Positions 61,344 to 64,000 of a stretch of DNA of 64,000 nucleotides are shown here, piece by piece. How positions within the stretch are numbered: position 1 is the first letter of the stretch; every line of letters begins with the position of its first letter. The position numbers were made by a program, and so were the translations under genes. Below the pieces are notes generated by a model, which saw only the letters and a list, made by a program, of their open reading frames with translations, was not told the origin of the DNA and did not search any database. This stretch comes from Prinia subflava (Eukaryota; Chordata; Aves; Passeriformes; Cisticolidae): positions 18,566,162-18,630,161 of the forward strand of contig NC_086283.1 in assembly GCF_021018805.1 (NCBI RefSeq), given 5' to 3'.

Positions 61344-64000
61344 AGCAATTGTGAATAGGTGGAATAAATCTTATGTGAAAATAGACTGTATTGTCAGGGG
61401 TTTACAGCTGTAGAATGTATGTAATTATTCAGTGGATAATTTTTTTCTGAGAATAAAAGATAGAAAAATGTACCTGTAACTTTACAGAAAATCTTTTCCA
61501 ACTGAAGAGAGTGCAGTTCATACCGAATTAGGAAAGGCAGGAAAATTGTATCAAATATAACTTAATGATGATGTCATATGGGAGGTTTTCTGCAAATATT
61601 TACACATTCTGATAACTTTAGGTGTCTCTTAGAATGTTCTCTGTTCCCAAGTACATCCATCTATGAGGATACATGTGTGAGTTTTATCGAGATCAGTGAG
61701 AAGATGACTGATATTCACCTCTTCCTTTTTTTTAGATATTTCTTTCCCTCAGAGAAAAGCACAGAGGGATATTTATTTAGGTTCATGCTACAAGAAATCA
61801 GTCTACCTGTGCTGTAGATCGCACTGTGAGTTTACTAAAATGTGAGCACTTGATTTTGTTTCTTCACTACTGGACTTATTGCTCCGATTTATTGCACCAA
61901 TATTTATATATATCTCATAATCCTTTGGTTTGTATTATTAGAATATTGCCCATCCTGTGAGCCAAACCTGTGTTTACCACTGTTTTAAAAACCTCTCTTT
62001 CTATAAAGATTTGGGAAGAATGGATGGCATTTCATCATAATCCCTTAAAAATACCATTCTAGCGAGTATAAAACACCCCTTTTCCATAATCTGTGCTACA
62101 AATAAATATTTAAAATTCAATGTACAGAAGGTAATTTTAGTTATTCACTGAAAACACTTGGATATCACAGGTTATTTTTTTTACTTTAGAAAAATCTTAG
62201 TTTCTTACATTAAAATTTTAGAGAGCTAATTTTTCATGCTCCCACATGATATTAAAGATAACTTCTTTTTTCTTTAGTATAATTGGTCTCCATAAGAGTT
62301 ACAACTATCTCATGTGAATTCTTGAATTACAATACTTTGGTCTTCTGGGATTATTCTTTAGATCTGTTCTTCAGGGCAATAGAAATTGGGAAGAATTAAT
62401 TAAGCCTGAACTATGTACCGGCCACATGCTGGCAGGATCTGACTGGTAAGCCAGATGAATTGCAATAATATTGTAATTTAGGACATTTGATAGAACTATA
62501 GCCTTGGAATTTTTAATGGAATAAAACTTTATATTAATATAATTTCTTAACTTTCCTGGTAGTTCCATTGACATATAATCTATTCAGCCTTGTGTTTATT
62601 CTAAGTTGTCAGCACAGTATGTTCTAGTGAAGAAATTGATAAAAATACCTTGTTTTCAAACAATTTAAGCAGAAACAAAGATGACAAACACCAGAACAGC
62701 AGAATCACTTAATCTCAGGATACTCACAAGATGTTTCTTTTCTTGGCAGTTGTACCAGTCTATCACTGATGTTTGAGGTGAGAGAGACAGAAGGAACATC
62801 TGCAATCCCATGGAGTTAAACAGAAATTACTGAAGTGTAACTCTGCTGCAGTCTCAGCCAGAATCTCACTTTTGAAACTCCACAGCCCCTTGTGCTGCTT
62901 TCTTAACCTGTTAAATTTTCCTTTTCCCACTGGCATTTGCAATTATGCATCCTTTATTTTGTGTGCATTTGTGGACAGATGTTCATAATTCACAAAGTTT
63001 ACTGGTTGTTAGCACAAATGATTTTGTCATGGAAACATATTTTTAGATAAGCAGACACTGAATCATTATGGTTCTTAAAGGCAATTACTTAAATAAGTAA
63101 TTAGACTAAGAGTCATAGCACTTTCCCAATTATAATCAAAGTGAGAGTGACTCAGACATTTCACTTTTATAGGAATAGTGACTGTAAAGCAACTCAGAGC
63201 TTGTGTGTGATTGAAATAATTGATTTTTGGTAAATATTTTGAATTAATGAGTGTATTATTTTGTTAGAGCTGCTGTGGTAATTAATTATGTAAATAAAAG
63301 CAACAACAACAGCCAGACTAGAAGTGAGCAGAACATGTAGAACATTTATGCTGATTTATTATTACATGTTTTTTGGATTCTGCTGCTTCTGCCTGGAAAA
63401 GGTTGAGGTAAAACCAAAATATTACTGGGACAGAAATCCTTGGGTGTGATTGCCATCTTCTTGAAGGAGAGCTTGTTCTCAGCTGAAGTAGCTGAAGTAG
63501 CTCTGAATTGTGGTTAATATCAACATTAACCAAGCATCCAACCAAGACGAACTCTAAATGGGAAGAAGAACCAAAGTGATAAATTGATTTCTTTCTGCTT
63601 CAATTTCAAATCTCACTCTCTGATTTAAACATGCATTTTTGGAGTGGAGTTTTGGTAGAGCTTTCTGTTTGTTTTTGTTCTTAACACTGACATATTTTTA
63701 GGAAACTCTCAGACTTTTTTTAATAGGAAATCGCCAAAGTGTTTGTATTTTATTAATTTCTGTTAGAGGCAACTTGAGAGCAGGGAAGGGTCATTCCATT
63801 ATAACCACCAAGATGCTGTTTCTGCATGCAGTGGCCTGTCATCTCTTAAATGCTTCTGTTTAATGATCATGAGTAAACTTTTACAAACCTCTGAGATGGA
63901 ATAAATAGGATTTTTAGTCAAGTATGCTGGGAGCATTTTTACATCAAACTTCTTTACATTCATTTGAGAGGGAGCATTGTGGTGCTATTTGATCCTTCAG
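61344..64000. other. Non-coding DNA, nothing recognised
   Basis: AT-rich. A 9-bp unit (CTGAAGTAG) is doubled at 63483-63500. No gene, transposon or RNA recognised up to the window edge. Confidence 0.6.

Noticed and set aside
1..64000. CRISPR arrays, operons, tRNA or rRNA genes
   Set aside because: No regularly spaced repeats other than microsatellites and no conserved RNA-gene motifs seen. The sequence is eukaryotic in character.

Overview
The window looks like ordinary AT-rich vertebrate nuclear DNA, almost certainly from a bird. The clearest taxonomic signal is a scatter of CR1 LINE fragments carrying the typical avian 3' end. That end reads as a TTTGGGTTGG-type motif on the minus strand at 10268, 21636, 36171 and 60350, and as its complement on the plus strand at 22971. 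A remnant beginning TGTGCTGGTTTGGGCTGGGG at 47628 matches the start of an avian ERVL-class LTR as I remember it. I see nothing bacterial, organellar or plasmid-like.

I found no gene that can be annotated with confidence. Open frames are short (mostly 60-150 codons), overlap on both strands and fall in low-complexity or repeat DNA, as expected by chance. The window therefore reads as a gene desert or the inside of one very large intron. Two short segments are offered as candidate exons at low confidence: a lysine-rich minus-strand frame ending exactly at a consensus 5' splice site (22026-22238), and a 69-nt CpG-rich plus-strand block ending at a strong donor (58530-58598).

Layout: 1-10 kb is unremarkable DNA with a few tiny tandem duplications. 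11.8-13.3 kb holds two diverged direct copies of an unidentified ~265-bp unit, followed by a (TTTTG)n and a (GA)n microsatellite. 21.6-23.1 kb holds two CR1 3' ends in opposite orientation around the candidate minus-strand exon. 35-38.6 kb is a GC-richer, repeat-rich patch containing a CR1 3' end, a perfect hairpin, a decayed CR1 reverse-transcriptase fragment and an abutting minus-strand LTR-like element. 47.2-48.1 kb has an extreme cluster of TAAT/TTAATTAA sites, an ERVL LTR fragment, a near-perfect palindrome and a probable CR1 scrap. 58.3-60.1 kb looks like conserved non-coding DNA split by a 400-bp (TAGATA)n array. 60.3-64 kb has one more CR1 fragment and A-rich tracts.

No set of genes here works together as a system, and I do not see an undescribed enzymatic or defence system. 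The leads worth checking are the duplicated unit, the two candidate exons, the homeodomain-site cluster, and the possible regulatory blocks around 47 kb and 58-60 kb. All family assignments are from memory of consensus sequences, without a database search.
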